A stretch of DNA of 64,000 bases from Helianthus annuus (GCF_002127325.2 NC_035437.2:108156321-108220320); one strand, 5' to 3'. Positions 14,123-25,996 are shown, numbered from the stretch's first letter. A program made the numbers and translations. The notes: a model not told the origin generated them from the sequence alone.

Positions 14123-15939
14123 CATCCCAAAAATACAAATATTTTAGTTAAAAATTTTGTTGTGAATAAATTAGTAAAATAAACTACCTATGAATGGAAC
14201 TAACTTAGTTAGGGAACCACTAATAAGTAGTTAATGGATTAAAACAAAAGTTAAGGGACTGAAAGTGTAAAAACTGAAATAACTTTCAATTAGTAACAAA
14301 AACACACACACCAACACACACAAAGGTGTGTTGGTCGACCAAAACAAAAGGGGCGACCAGGGGTTTTTCATCAAGCCCTAAATTCTTCAAAATCTTAAAA
14401 ATTGAAGGCCAATACCTGTTCCAAATCGAAGTTAGAGCTAAGATTAGTGATCCTCACAGCAAGAGGGTTACAAGGTATGTAAAAATTTGTGAAATTTCTC
14501 TACTCGAAATTCTTACATATTTGGGAAATCTGAAACTAGGAGCTGCATGTTTGTTGTTGGGTAGATTGAGAACACTATGGTGTCAAGGGATAAACCCTAG
14601 ACAAATACAAGTTGAAATCATGTGTTAATTTAGCAAAATCCATGAACACCCATGTAGGTGGTTAGTGGGTTATGTAGAAATTGATAAACCTTAGGGAATT
14701 GAGGGTTGTTCTAGTGTAAATTTACAATTTTGAAATGATTTCTGAATTCATAAGGATAAAGTTCATGTAAAAGGGGTTGATTGAATTGAAACTAGAACAA
14801 GGTGATAAGCTAGGGGACTTGATAATTAATCATGTAAAAATCTGCCCATAAAGTGTTTGTGATAATGCCTCAAAGAAGGCTAGAAAATGAAATTCGATAA
14901 AAAACGCATAATTGTAATGTTACGATATATTATGCGTATTATAAATGAAAAAGAGTTCTAAAAATGTTATAAATGGACTCTATAGGAAAGGACGCAGGAG
15001 CATCAAGCGGGCAAGCGAGTGGCGAATCACGTTTGAAGGGCCTACTTTGAAGGTATGTAACTTGACCCGTTACATTAAGTAGATTTTGATAATCATATAA
15101 TGCGTAATAGAATTTTTAGAATAAGAGTTGTTTGAATTAAAGCGAAGATGACGCTACATTGAATAATAGGTTAAAGTTGGTTAGAACTCGTTGGTAGTCG
15201 TTAAAAAGGGAGGATTCCTTAGACGAGCCAAACGGGTCGAATAATCAAAATAAGGCATGATTAATGTCTCGGAATATAATGGATTGATCTTCGATATTGG
15301 TTGATAGATAACATATTGAAAATACAAGAAATTAGAATATAAGTATGCTAGAAGAGCAAAAACCCGGAATTTTGGGTTGGGCATAAAGAACAAATTAAAC
15401 AAGATATGGATGCCCAGGGACTACCGTAAATTACGGTAGTACCGTAATTTACGGTAGAGGTCATTTGTTTACGGTGGTTTGCCCCTGTCTTACGGTAGAC
15501 CAAAATCTTACAGGACCTACCGTAATTTACGGTGACACCGTAAATTACGGTGGAACCTGCAAACTTGCAAATTTATTATTCATAATCAGAAGTTGGTTCT
15601 CGTGTCTATATATTATTTATTAATGTCAAAACTAATGTTTTAATGGTTTTGACCATAGGTGACGTAATGGATCTTACGGATGGCGGTCGAGCGAATAATG
15701 AAGAACCGAACACTACATTTTGAAAGCTTCCGCAATGTTTTAAATCTTTGGTACACTTATGTATGAATTGTAATTACTTGTTAAACTACTTTTGGTATGT
15801 TTTAACTTATACACTAGTCGACTAAGGTTGACGTACTTTAGGACTCCGTTAACTGATGTTATGTTACTAAAGTAATATTTTGATAAAATTGCTATATTTT
15901 ATTATTAAAATCAAGTGAAAACAATTTAAGGGTGTTACA
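14118..15939 (+). repeat. Element B 3' LTR (1822 bp)
   Basis: Starts TGTAACATCCC and ends GGTGTTACA. It follows the PPT and ends at the junction with C's tail. No coding signal is supported; the short open frames inside it look accidental. A TATA-like run is at 15605-15613. Confidence 0.9.
15423..15551. repeat. Palindrome cluster ACCGTAAATTACGGT in B's LTR
   Basis: Four 15-bp perfect or near-perfect palindromes lie at 15423-15437, 15441-15455, 15519-15533 and 15537-15551, arranged as two pairs with TTACGGT half-sites between. The same plan and length occur in both LTRs of G. Confidence 0.8.
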
Positions 15940-16577
15940 AAAGGTTAGGATCCTAACTTGGATTCTCAGGTATGATCCTTAACTGTTTTGAATACATTCA
16001 TTATTTTGACTAACCCTTACACTTTGACAACTGAACCTATGATCCTTAAAATTAACTACTTTTTGGAAGTTCTCGACCATAGGATATTTGATCCTGGATC
16101 ATATCCTAAATTTCTTAAACATAATTTGCTTAACCTTTCTTACTTAGACAAGTATAAATCAAAACGATTGAAAGTTCAAAAGATATACAAGGATAACATC
16201 ACAGGATAAGTCAAAAGTTAAAAGTTTTATTCATTAAATATTTAACCCCCTTTTAAAGTTGTCAAAATTGCCAACCCACGTTTCTACCAGCAAAACGTGG
16301 CCCGTCCACATGGGTTGGCAAAGGGTGTCCATTGTTCATGCGGTCATAGCAGGTGCAGGAAATTAAAGGCGGCAGGATCACAATGGCTTCATCCCCCAAA
16401 CAGAGGATCCCTCCACCATATGTAATCCTACCTATTGTTCACAGGATCCTAGATCCTCAACCCTAAACCTATTGTTCAAATACAGATCATAATTGTTTTA
16501 AAACATCACAACCACCAGACAAAAAAATTGGGCTCCGGCTAAGTCTCGAAATTTCCATCATTGCCCAATCCTGCAGC
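15940..16577. other. Element C tail
   Basis: Non-coding. It is homologous to 32694-33323 and 49204-49835, with the conserved inverted repeat at 16268-16321. The hairpin ladder of this copy was separated off by the B insertion and is not in view. Confidence 0.7.
16268..16321 (+). promoter_or_regulatory. Conserved inverted repeat, possible three-way junction (C copy)
   Basis: Arms TTGCCAACCCA/TGGGTTGGCAA with inner CGTTT...AAACG and GTGG-CCCGT-CCAC. Here the CGTTT arm pairs fully. Confidence 0.55.
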
Positions 16578-18180
16578 TCAATCTTTCGCTGCACCATCAC
16601 CACCGGCTCCACTTGCCTCTCCACCCTGATCCTTGCCAATGTCTCCACCCTCAAGCATCGGGATCTCCTCAGCCTCCTCGTCATCCTCCAGTTCAGCCAG
16701 CCTAGCCTTCCAGCCTTCGACATCCCAGGTGCTCTTGTCAAAAGCAGGATCCTGAGCTTCCATGGCCATTTGCAGCTGGATCTTGTACATAGTTATCGCG
16801 GCAGAGACCTTGGCATCCTGGGTGATCTCGTGCTTCTCATAGTCAAAGTTGATCAGCATCTTGGCAGCATCATTCTTGGTGGCCTAGAGCTCCTTCTGAA
16901 GATCGGCTATCTTGAGATCCTTCAACACCCCAACCTGTTGAAGGTCAGCAATCTGGCGATCCTGATCCTCAACATGGCCAACATATGTCTCTACTTCAGC
17001 AAATTTCTACAAGGAAGACAAGGAATGATGTCAGAAACCAAGTGATCCTTAGACCAGCAGGATACACAAGCAGGACAGTGATCCTTACCTCGTTGATGTA
17101 ATCCAGACACTGTTGGCGGAGCAGGGGCAGACCTTGCAAATCCTCAGAGGCCTTTCTCTTCTTGCTTCCTTTTCCCCTGATAGGTGCTTTAGGGACTGAA
17201 GCAGTTGGGCTAGCAGCATGAGTCTTCTTCCTTGCGGATTTGACATTAGTAAGATCATCAATGCCGAACTTCGAAGCAGACTTAGAGGATTTTCCAGCGC
17301 CTGCACAACCAAAACAAGATAAGTATCTTAATTTTATTTGACTCTCATTATATAAATACTCCTTAAAAGAGGATACTTACTTGACATTGTGACAGAAGCA
17401 GAGGATACTTCCTGAGAATCCTGGGTGGTGACCTGGAAAGTTCTTATTTCAGGATCAAGCTTCCTAAAGGCCAAGAGTCTCTCTTTTGCAGCAGGAGTCA
17501 ACTTAAGATGAGAAACGGATATAGCTGCACAATAAGGAAACAAAAGAATGTCAGTGATCCTTATGCTAAAGGATAAGTTCTGCGGTGATCCTTCCAGGAT
17601 CCTCTATCCTACCATGGGTAGCCCACTTCTTGGGTAGATCCCTCCCATTAGGGATGGTATCTCTCCTCACAAAAAAGAACCGCCGCTTCCAGTTCATGTC
17701 ATTTTTGGTAACTTTGAGAACAGGGTGCTCTTCTCCAGCCTTTCATTTGAACAAGTATCGGTGGGATCCAAAAGTTGTGAGATCATACATCTCAGCCAGC
17801 TCCGCCATACCCAGATCAATTCCTTCTTGTTCGATGATCCTTTCAAGGGTGTATAAAACCCTCCAAACCATCGGCATAGCCTGGATATAGCAGATGCCGG
17901 GAAGAGAGAAAAAGGACTCGGTGAACTGAGGGAAAGGATACGAGTATCCTATCATGAAAGGAGTGACCGGGAAAGCAACCCAAGTCTCAGAGATGTAATC
18001 GCTCAGAGCGGTAGGGCTAAAAGATTTAAAGAGGGTGTTCGCCGGAAAACAATGACGGATCTTGTCAATTTGAGAATCAGTAAAACAACACCTCTCGGTG
18101 GGGGAATCCTTGATGATCCCTTGACCCTTCAAGGGGCTGTTATTCTTAGGATCCTTGTTGGGAGAGTTCCGGAGCAACAT
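16578..18180 (-). pseudogene. Antisense spliced gene of element C (two nonsense changes)
   Basis: Exons on the minus strand: 18180-17613, 17524-17381, 17300-17089 and 17006-16578. Introns are GT-AG with donors GTAGGA, GTAAGT and GTAAGG. Exon sizes 568, 144, 212 and 429 keep the same phases as the open copy in F. A TGA replaces an Arg codon at 17745-17743, and a TAG lies in exon 4 at 16886-16884. Otherwise the protein matches F: MLLRNSP start, a region with MPMVWRVLYTLERIIEQEG, a Lys/Arg cluster in exon 3, a coiled-coil-like exon 4. Function unknown. Confidence 0.8.
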
Positions 18181-18309
18181 ATTGAACGAAATAAGAAAAA
18201 CAGAGCAAGCAAGAGAGAAGGTGAAGGGGAATACCTGTTCAATCCTCTGGTCGCGGTTATAAAGGGAAGAGTCCTTGAATTTAAATGCAAACGATCCTAT
18301 CCCTATTTC

Positions 18310-18390
18310 TATTTATAATGATGATTTGTGCAGGGCTGTCACCTCCATGACGTCAGATCGCAACGGATAGTTCATTCTTAACGGCTATAT
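18310..18390 (-). promoter_or_regulatory. Candidate promoter of the antisense gene (C)
   Basis: TATAAATA on the minus strand (18310-18317), about 130 bp upstream of the antisense ATG. Farther upstream are TGACGTCA (18348-18355) and AACGG boxes (18362-18366 and 18380-18387). The arrangement repeats in H and F. The promoter call is inference from motif order and conservation. Confidence 0.5.
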
Positions 18391-19310
18391 ATCCGTTGAG
18401 TTAGTTATAGATAAGATCCGGCAAAATATAACTCGTTAATATTATATAATTACTCCTTATATTTTGGGGGCAATTGTTAGGGCAGGATTTTAATGACCTA
18501 TGATCCTTACATGATATCCTAACGAGTGATCCTTGTTTCTTTGGCAGATGGTGATCCTCAGAAGAGCTTCAGGATCAGGATCATGGATCATCCTAAGGAT
18601 CCTCATACTAACGATTGTTCTCTTTGAATTTAATGTTGTTTTGCAGGAATTACGAGTTGGACCTGGTCTTAGCAACGTTATCAAGTAATCTGTCACGCTA
18701 ATTTCGCACATGCATAACCAAAAATGGACGTTATGGAGAATATGGAAACTTAGCACAAATTATGGGCAATTAGTTAGGCTAAATTTACTTCTATTTCTAA
18801 AGGGGTAACGAGCTAGTAGTTAGGTGACTTGCCTAAAATTCAACCACACACGCTTATATAAATGGCACTCTACAGCATTCGGAAGACACAACACATTTCT
18901 CACATGCTCTATGATGCGTGTGTAGTGTATATATGTTTTTAGATATATATTTAAGCCCTTTTTACACTTTTAGCCAAGTTTTAAATTTATAAAACACGAT
19001 ATTCACTAACACTAAACACACATATGGGCAAGTGCACCCATCGTGGACGTAGTATAGTGTTGGTAAGATACCGAGGTCGTCCAAGGACACAAGAGCTTTT
19101 AATACCGGTTTATCCTCAACGTCTAATCAAATCAAAAAGGTTAGAAAAATGTTTTAAACTAATAAAAATAAAAACTAACTAAAATGCTGAAAATAAAAAT
19201 AAAATAAAAACAGATAGACAAGATGAATCACTTGGTTCCGACACGTGTATTAGTATAACCTTTGATTATTTTCGCACTTTTGCACTTGTTTAAGAGATTA
19301 TCTTAGTTAT

Positions 19311-19520
19311 TGTAGTAGGCCCCTCTTTTGAAGGCGACGTTACCCTCAACCCAGTAGTTTGAGTCAGCAAGGATACAATCCTAAAGGGTCGGATTATTGG
19401 AAGATAATGAATTAAGTTATTAATGCAAATTGTGGTAGGCCCCGCTTCTGGCGGTGACGTTACCCTCGGCTAAGTAGTCTGAGTCAGCAGGGATACAGTC
19501 CTAAATAGCCGGGTTATAGT
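19311..19520. repeat. Two-copy tandem repeat in D
   Basis: A unit of about 90-120 bp starting TTGTRGTAGGCCCC and containing GACGTTACCCTC, GAGTCAGCA and GGATACARTCCTAAA appears at about 19311 and again at about 19431 with scattered differences. Confidence 0.7.
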
Positions 19521-20129
19521 ATTAATAGTAGTTAACTTATGAGGGGGTCAAAGAGTTTGGATCCCCGCCATCCAATACCTATGGGCATTGAAGGAGATCC
19601 TACTAAATTTGACCCAGGTCCCAAGCAGGACCTCTAAACGCTGAACAAGGGCAAGACCCTTACCAAACCGTTCCCTTAACCCCCGACCAGGTAGCCAACA
19701 TACCTCCATATAGACCGTGGAGATATGAATGGTGAAAATCTTTTATTTTATATAGACAGTAAAATAACGCCAAGACACCACGGACAAACGATAAGGAAAG
19801 ATCACCTTCAACATAAGTAACTAGTTATTAAAGTCATTAATACAAAACCAAATAAAAAGTGCAAAAGATTAAAAATAAAAAGTATTATACTAAACACTTG
19901 TCTTCACCAAGTGATGTAAGAGACTTAGGCAAACATGGCCTTGATTGTCAAGAACTCTTACGATCAATCTTGGATCCCGAGACGACTCACACACTCTACG
20001 ATGGACAATGGATGATGGTGGTGGATGATGGTGTTATGGTGGTGGTGGGTGGTGGATGAAGTGTGAGAGAGGTGGTGTGCCAAGGGATGAGAGAGAATGA
20101 AGCCAAGCTCCTCTATTTATAGGCTGAAC

Positions 20130-20365
20130 AGAAGGCTGGACACGGCCCCGTGTCCGCTGGACACGGCCCCGTGCCCGCCTGACACTCTCTCTCCTCATTA
20201 ATTGTAATTGCGAATTACAATTAATGCGCCTGCTGTACTTTCACCACGCCCCCGTGCTCGCTGGACACGGCCCCGTGGTGGGCAATGGAAGCTTCTACTG
20301 GTTTGTCTTTTCTGCTGCTTCCTGGGCACGCCCCCGTGTTCGCTGGACACGGGGCGTGTTCAGAC
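20130..20365. repeat. Cluster of GACACGGCCCCGTGTC-like palindromes in D
   Basis: About six copies of CACGGCCCCGTG or CACGCCCCCGTG, several joined to a preceding GCTGGA. One copy is the full palindrome GACACGGCCCCGTGTC. They lie in the GC-rich third quarter of the LTR. Confidence 0.7.
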
Positions 20366-20894
20366 TCTGTTTCTTCCTTTTTGCTTTGGGAGGTGCCGTT
20401 GAGGGTCCGGGCAGTCTACTTTTGTTCCTTTTCTTGTATTTATGGTAGAATTAGTGGTCTTTTTGCTTCTTTTGTGATTTTGAGCTCATTTCATCCTGAA
20501 AATACAAAAGGAAGACAAAAACACTCTTTTTCCAACATTAGTACTTAAAAAGGGTTAGTTTTATGCCTTAATTGATGTGTTTTATATGTTGCATTTTACA
20601 CACATCACTCTAGCATACGATACTATAGTGATCCTTGTACCTAGCTTGTTACCATCCAAAGTTGTAAACATTGTTTGTTATATTGAAGTTTGGTGATCGG
20701 TAGTTTCCATCACCCGAGGTTTTTTATGCCGGAGATCATTCATTGATCAAGGGCTTTTTCCTCGTATAAATCCTTGTGTCACTTGTGTAATTTTCATTTA
20801 AGTGATCCTTATCTTTGTTCATCATACCAAGCATCATTCCCCGTTTACAAAGAGTTTGGTTGCATAATCCTTGTGTGATTTTTTGACCAAAACA

Positions 20895-21314
20895 GGTAGA
20901 CACAACTTTTCACACACTTTCACTCACACTCTTTGCTCTCTAGCTACTAGCAACCACTACACACAAACACTTGTACTCAAATCTCATTGTAACACTTAGT
21001 TGATCCGTATCATATCCTGCACTGTATCCTGAAGTTTGAAGCAATAAGAAGAACAAGACAGCTGCGATTGTCAGCTCCCGAGGTTTTATGCCGGCGATCT
21101 AGATTGATCAAGGGCTTTCCTCGTACATCTCGTGTCAACCCCTTTACTTTTTTCTCATTGTTTGATCGTAAATACAGCTCAATATCCTGAGCCGTATTCT
21201 GAATACTGTTTTTCTAAACAACTTAACCAACATATTTTCAACACATTTTTTAGCACACTACCTCACTTAACTAATTTGATCACTTAATTGCTTCGGTAAT
21301 TTTTGACCAAAACA
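20895..21314 (+). repeat. Element E 5' LTR fragment
   Basis: Ends TTTTTGACCAAAACA like the other Tat LTRs and keeps the CCCGAGG...CCTCG block (about 21077-21123) with diverged flanks. The upstream part was displaced by C. Confidence 0.8.
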
Positions 21315-21315
21315 A

Positions 21316-21335
21316 TTTGGCGCCCACCGTGGGGC
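21316..21335 (+). other. Primer-binding site, element E
   Basis: TTTGGCGCCCACCGTGGGGC, identical to the site in A and H, one base after the LTR end. Confidence 0.75.
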
Positions 21336-21418
21336 AAGTGGTGCTATTTCTACTAAAAACTTTTGCAAAATCGTTACTTGGTTTTCTATTTTCAAAACTT
21401 TTTGCTACATTATTTTCA

Positions 21419-23724
21419 ATGGCCTCGAGATCAAACATGAGCTCTTCCACCATGTCAGCTACAACTGGTTTGCTGCTTCCTCCTCCTCCACAAGTTCAAG
21501 CTCCTTAAAGAGAAATGAAAGCCAAATATCCTGAGACACTCCTTCCGTTCAGAATGTCAACAGATCTGGTGTTCCAGGGAGAACTCCTGTTATGGTTTCT
21601 AATCATAAAATTTTAACTTTGTTTGGTGATATACAGGATCAAATGAAGAAACAACAGGAGACTAACCAAGTCATAATGAAGGAAATACAACTCTTGAAGT
21701 CCAACTCCAAGAGACCTGCTGAGGATACTGATACCCATCTGCAGGCCAGGATGTTGAACTTTAGTTCAGCAGTATATACTGAGGATAATCAGGGCAATAT
21801 CATACCGAGTCGTTCTCAGAGCAATATTCCGGAGATACCCTTAACGGCTAGAATGTCGACTGTGAGGGATCCAGGATATGCTCCAGGATACGCTCCAGGA
21901 TATGGCTAGAATCGCCAAAATGGTAACTTGTCTGTTAACACCAGTATCCTTGTTACTAATAATCGTGGATCATTGCAGGATACAGGTGTGACATCAGCGA
22001 TAACCAGAGAGCTTCAAAAGTTGAAGGATATGATATCAAGTGTGCCTGGGATAGTGCAGCCTATACCGGAAGTATCCCGGGATAGTCACAACATATCCCG
22101 CTTTGCTCACCCCATTTGTGATGCAGAAATCCCAAAGAGATTCCAGACTTCCAACGTGAAGCCGTATGATGGGACCACGGATCCTGAGGAGCATATTGTC
22201 CAGTATAGGGAACAGATGGAAATCAATCCTATCCCTCCAGATCTCAAGGAAGCATGCTTATGCAAGGGATTCGGTTCTACCTTGACAGGATCAGCCTTAA
22301 AATGGCTGTTAAACGTTCCTCCTCACTCAATTACTTCTTTTGCTCATTTGGTTAACTTATTTAATAGTCAATTTTCTTGCAGCCGGAGTTTTGAGAAATT
22401 AACCAGTGACCTTTACAGGATAGCTCAAGGACCTCAGGAATCCTTGAGGGATTATGTGAACAAGTTCAGTCGAGAATCCTTGGATATCCTGCATCTTGAT
22501 GTTGCAACAGCTGTGCAAGCTTTTAAGATGGGGTTACAAAAGGATTCTCAGTTTTATCAGGATCTTGTAATGAATCCCTGCAGGAATCTCGACGAAGCTC
22601 GTAACAGGGCTTTGAGATATATCCGTTTGGAAGATGACAAGAAGATTCAAGAGAGGATGAATTCTACCTCAACCTACGAATCAACCAACAGGAAATCAGA
22701 ATCCTCATATAAGCCATATCGCTCCAAGCCATATGGCAGAAATGATAACAAGAGAGTGAATGATGTTGAAGACGAGGATCCTGAAGAATATGCTAAATTA
22801 TCTGAATATTGTTTTTCTGTTAATATACCTGAACTAATGTATGCTATGCAGGGTTTGGGAGATAAAGCCAGGTGGCCTCGGAAGAATCAACAAAAAGCTG
22901 ATTGGAAGGATAAATCCAAATGGTGTGCCTTCCATGAGGATTTCGGACATGTTACTGAGGATTGCATTGCCCTGAGGAAAGAAATAAGCTACCTACTAAG
23001 CAAAGGATATCTGAAGGACTTGCTGGGAAGAAAGAAAAATAAAGGGCAGGATCCCGAGAAGGATCCTGAACGAGCAGCATCACCCCCAGCAGATGCCAAG
23101 ATAATTAACTTTATTTCCGGAGGATCCGACATTTGTGGGACTTCGTATTCGGCGGCTAAGAGACATGCAAAGGAAGCCAAGAGTGAAAGGGGAGACAAAC
23201 CAGTCAGGATGACTACCCTCACAACTGATAAAGTGATCACTTTCGATAGTGACGACAGGGATACTGTCCAGGATCCTCACCATGATGCTTTGGTAATAAC
23301 ATTATATGTGGCTAACCATTTTGTACGCAGGATATTAGTTGATAATGGCAGCTCCGTCAATATAATCCAACTAGAGACTCTGAAGAGAATGAATGTATCT
23401 CCGATGGATATCACTTCAAAGTCCACCGTGCTTGTTGGGTTCAGTGGAGAGGCTAGGAACACAGTGGGAGAGATAAAGTTACCAGTATATGTTGAAGGAG
23501 TCAACTCGATACAACGTTTCTGTGTGATGGATTCTCTATCCTGCTATAACATCATATTGGGAAGACCACGGATTCACGATATGAAGGCTGTCCCATCAAC
23601 ATATCACCAATGCATCAAGATCCCTACCCCTTGGGGAGTTGTCAAAGTTGATAGTGATCAGCAGGAGGCGAAAGAATGTTACTCATCCTCGATGAAATCC
23701 TCGACCAAACCTAGTGCAGCATAG
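21419..23724 (+). pseudogene. Element E gag-protease (broken)
   Basis: It starts MASRSNMSSS and stops at 21508, then continues in another frame from about 21592. A TAG at 21907-21909 interrupts that frame. From 21928 it is open for 598 codons: gag core (KPYDGTTDPEEHIVQY ... NLFNSQFSCSRSFEKL), knuckle CAFHEDFGHVTEDC, and protease with LVDNGSSVNII in place of the DGG form of A, F and H. The Gly/Ser/Pro repeat region is much shorter than in the other Tat elements (a few PGYAPGYG units). Confidence 0.85.
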
Positions 23725-23730
23725 CAATTA
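23722..23730 (+). promoter_or_regulatory. Leaky-stop context UAG-CAA-UUA (E)
   Basis: TAG CAA TTA ends gag-protease, and pol follows in the same frame (ATG at 23734). The surrounding bases differ from A, F and H while these nine are unchanged. Confidence 0.7.
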
Positions 23731-23733
23731 AAG

Positions 23734-24740
23734 ATGCGGGCCCAAGATATCGCGGAGGATCCGGAGCAGGATGTGAAGAAAGTTATCCTGGACCAGGATA
23801 ATCCTGATATCTCGGTGCTCGTAGGAACCAATATCCCTCAGGATATTGAAGGGCAGTTAACTAACTTTTTGAAATGCAGGATGTCAACGTTTGCATGGAA
23901 GCATGAGGATATGACAGGTATATCCAAAGACATTATCACTCACAAGCTTGGAATTGACAGATCATTAAAGCCTGTTCAGCAAAAAAAAAAAAAGGAAATT
24001 TGCTCCAGAGCGGAATACTATTATCCAAGAGGAAGTTGAAAGACTGTTGAAGTCCAGGATGATCAGAGAAGTTAAATTTACAAGATGGCTAGCAAACGTA
24101 GTTGTGGTACAGAAGAAAAATGGGAAATGGAGAGTCTGTGTAGACTACACGGACTTGAACAAGGCTTGTCCTAAAGACCCATTTCCTCTTCCTCACATTG
24201 ATGCAATGGTGGATGCTACTGCCGGGCATGAAATGTTGACCTTCATGGATGCATCCTCAGGATTTCAGCAGATTCAAATGGAACCTTCTGACCAGGAGGA
24301 TACTGCCTTCATGACACCAACAGGTATTTATTGTTATACGGCTATGCCTTTTGGTTTGAAAAATGCAGGTGCGACATACCAGAGATTGGTAAATATGTTG
24401 TTTAAAGACAAGCTGGGGGACACCATGGAGGAAAGTTTCTAGGATATATGGTGACGAAAAGGGGGATAGAGGCAAGCCCGGAGCAGATTAAAGCTATCCT
24501 GGATATAAGATCACCCTCGAATATGAAGGATGTTCAATGATTAATAGGCCGAGTAGCAGCTTTGAACAGATTTATTTCAAGATCCTCGAAAAAATGCAAG
24601 GAATTCTATGATATCCTCAAGAAGAATAAGAAGTTCGAATGGGGAGCAAAGGCATAAAGCAGCCTTGCAGGATTTGAAGCGATATCTCTCGACTGCACCT
24701 CTATTGATGAAGCCTGAAAATGGTGAACCACTATCCCTAT
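23734..24740 (+). pseudogene. Element E pol, left part
   Basis: Starts MRAQDIAEDP. A frameshift lies in the A13 run at 23981-23993. RT then reads in the next frame (WLANVVVVQKKNGKWRVCVDYTDLNKACP) to TMEE near 24432. A deletion of roughly 130 bp removes the YIDD region and joins to [17 protein letters not shown] out of frame. A TGA near 24538 and a shift near 24650 follow. The part ends at the F insertion within the RT-linked RNase H. Confidence 0.85.
24736..24740 (+). other. Target-site duplication of F (left copy), CCTAT
   Basis: CCTAT lies directly before F's 5' LTR and recurs at 52471-52475 directly after its 3' LTR. Confidence 0.9.
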
Positions 24741-25277
24741 TGTTAGGGCTGGATTTTTATAACACATGATCCTTACATGTGATCCTAACCAGTGATCCTT
24801 GTTTCTTTGGCAGATAGTGATCCTCAGCAGAGTTCTAGGATCAGGATCACGGACCATCATAGGGATCCTCATGCTAACAGTTGTTTTCATTGAATTTAAT
24901 GTTATCTTGCAGGAATGTCTAGCAGGATCCGCTCTTAGCATCGCAAACAAGGGACGCGTCTTTACAACTTTGGCATATGCTTAATCAGAGATGAACGTTG
25001 TAGAGGATATGGAAACACGGCATGATTTAAGGGCGATAATTTAGGCTAGATTTACTTTTATTTCTAAAGGGGTAATGAGCTGATTGTTAGTCTATTTACC
25101 TAAAATAGGTCACTCACACTTGTATATATAACACTCTTCCCCATTCGGAAGACACACAACACATTTCTCACACGCTTAGACACTCGATACTATAGTGATC
25201 CTTGTACTCAGCTCATTATCATCCGAAGTTGTAACCATTTTTTGTTATATTGAAGTTTGGTGATCGGTAGTTGCCAT

Positions 25278-25995
25278 TGTTAGGGCTGGATTTTTTACAA
25301 TACATGATCCTCACATGTGATCCTAACCAGTGATCCATGTTTCTTTGGCAGATAGTGATCCTCAGCAGACCTCCAGGATCAGGATCACGGACCATCATAG
25401 GATCCTCATGCTAACAGTTGCTTTCGTTGAATTTAATGTTGTTTTGCAGGAATGACTAGCAGGATCCGCTCTTAGCATCACAATTAAAGGACACGTCTTC
25501 ACAACTATGGCATGTGCTTAATCGGAGATGGACGTTGTGAAGGATATGGAAACTTGGCATGATTTAAGGGCGATAATTTAGGCTAGATTTACTTTTATTT
25601 CTAAAGGGGTAATGAGCTGATTATTAGTCTTTTTACCTAAAATAGGTCACCTACACTTGTATATATAACACTCTTCCTCATTCGGAAGAACACACGACAC
25701 AACTCTCACACGCTTAGACACCCGAAACTATAGTGATCCTTGTACTCAGCTCATTATCATCCAAAGTTGTAACTATTTTTCTTATATTGAAGTTTGGTGA
25801 TCGGTAGTTGCCATCACCCGAGGTTTTTTATGCCGGAGATCATACATTGATCAAGGGCTTTTTCCTCGTATAAATCATTGTGTCTTTGCATATTTCACAT
25901 TGAAGTGATCCTTTACTTTTTCTACAAACCAAGCATCATACCCCATTTACATAAAGTTTGGTTGCATTATCCTTGTGTGATTTTTGACCAAAACA
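25278..25995 (+). repeat. Element H 5' LTR
   Basis: TGTTAGGGCTGG...GACCAAAACA. TATATATAA at 25660-25668 is the probable promoter TATA. The CCCGAGG...CCTCG block is at about 25818-25869. About ten GATCC/GGATC loci lie in 718 bp. Confidence 0.92.
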
Positions 25996-25996
25996 G

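Larger units (their letters stand above)
9032..15939 (+). mobile_element. Element B: Tekay-type chromovirus (Ty3/gypsy)
   Basis: It has a 5' LTR remnant, iMet-type PBS, gag, pol with chromodomain, PPT, and a full 3' LTR of 1822 bp. The 5' LTR shows only its last 338 bp because element A split it; the rest should lie left of the window. The right flank is the tail of element C, so B sits in C (expected duplication AAAGG from 15940, left copy not visible). A one-base insertion breaks gag-pol. The visible LTR stretches differ at about four of 338 positions. Confidence 0.9.
18912..20607. mobile_element. Element D: solo LTR (1696 bp) with CTCTA target duplication
   Basis: Ends TGATGCGTGT...ACACACATCA, with CTCTA directly repeated at 18907-18911 and 20608-20612. 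There is no internal region and no second LTR, so it looks like the product of LTR-LTR recombination. The lineage is uncertain; the wording around 19020-19110 recalls Athila-type LTRs of Asteraceae. No coding sequence is supported. Confidence 0.82.
15940..20894 (+). mobile_element. Element C: Tat-type retrotransposon, 3' part only
   Basis: From the junction with B the sequence matches the tails of H and F (from the AAAGGTTAGGATCCTAAC block), then the antisense gene, PPT and a 3' LTR interrupted by D. Gag, pol and the 5' LTR should lie left of the window beyond B's other end. It sits inside the 5' LTR of E; the expected duplication GGTAG is at 20895-20899, with the left copy not visible. Confidence 0.85.
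18475..20894 (+). repeat. Element C 3' LTR, split by solo LTR D
   Basis: Left part 18475-18911, right part 20613-20894. Together these give 719 bp, matching the other Tat LTRs, once D and one CTCTA copy are removed. The PPT (TTTTGGGGGCAAT) precedes the LTR. Confidence 0.88.

Noticed and set aside
20208..20548. Overlapping open frames in the GC-rich part of D
   Set aside because: Three overlapping frames over palindromic repeats in an LTR; no start context or homology.
18912..20607. D as a DNA transposon with inverted ends
   Set aside because: The ends are short TG...CA LTR-type ends with a 5-bp duplication and no transposase; a solo LTR fits better.
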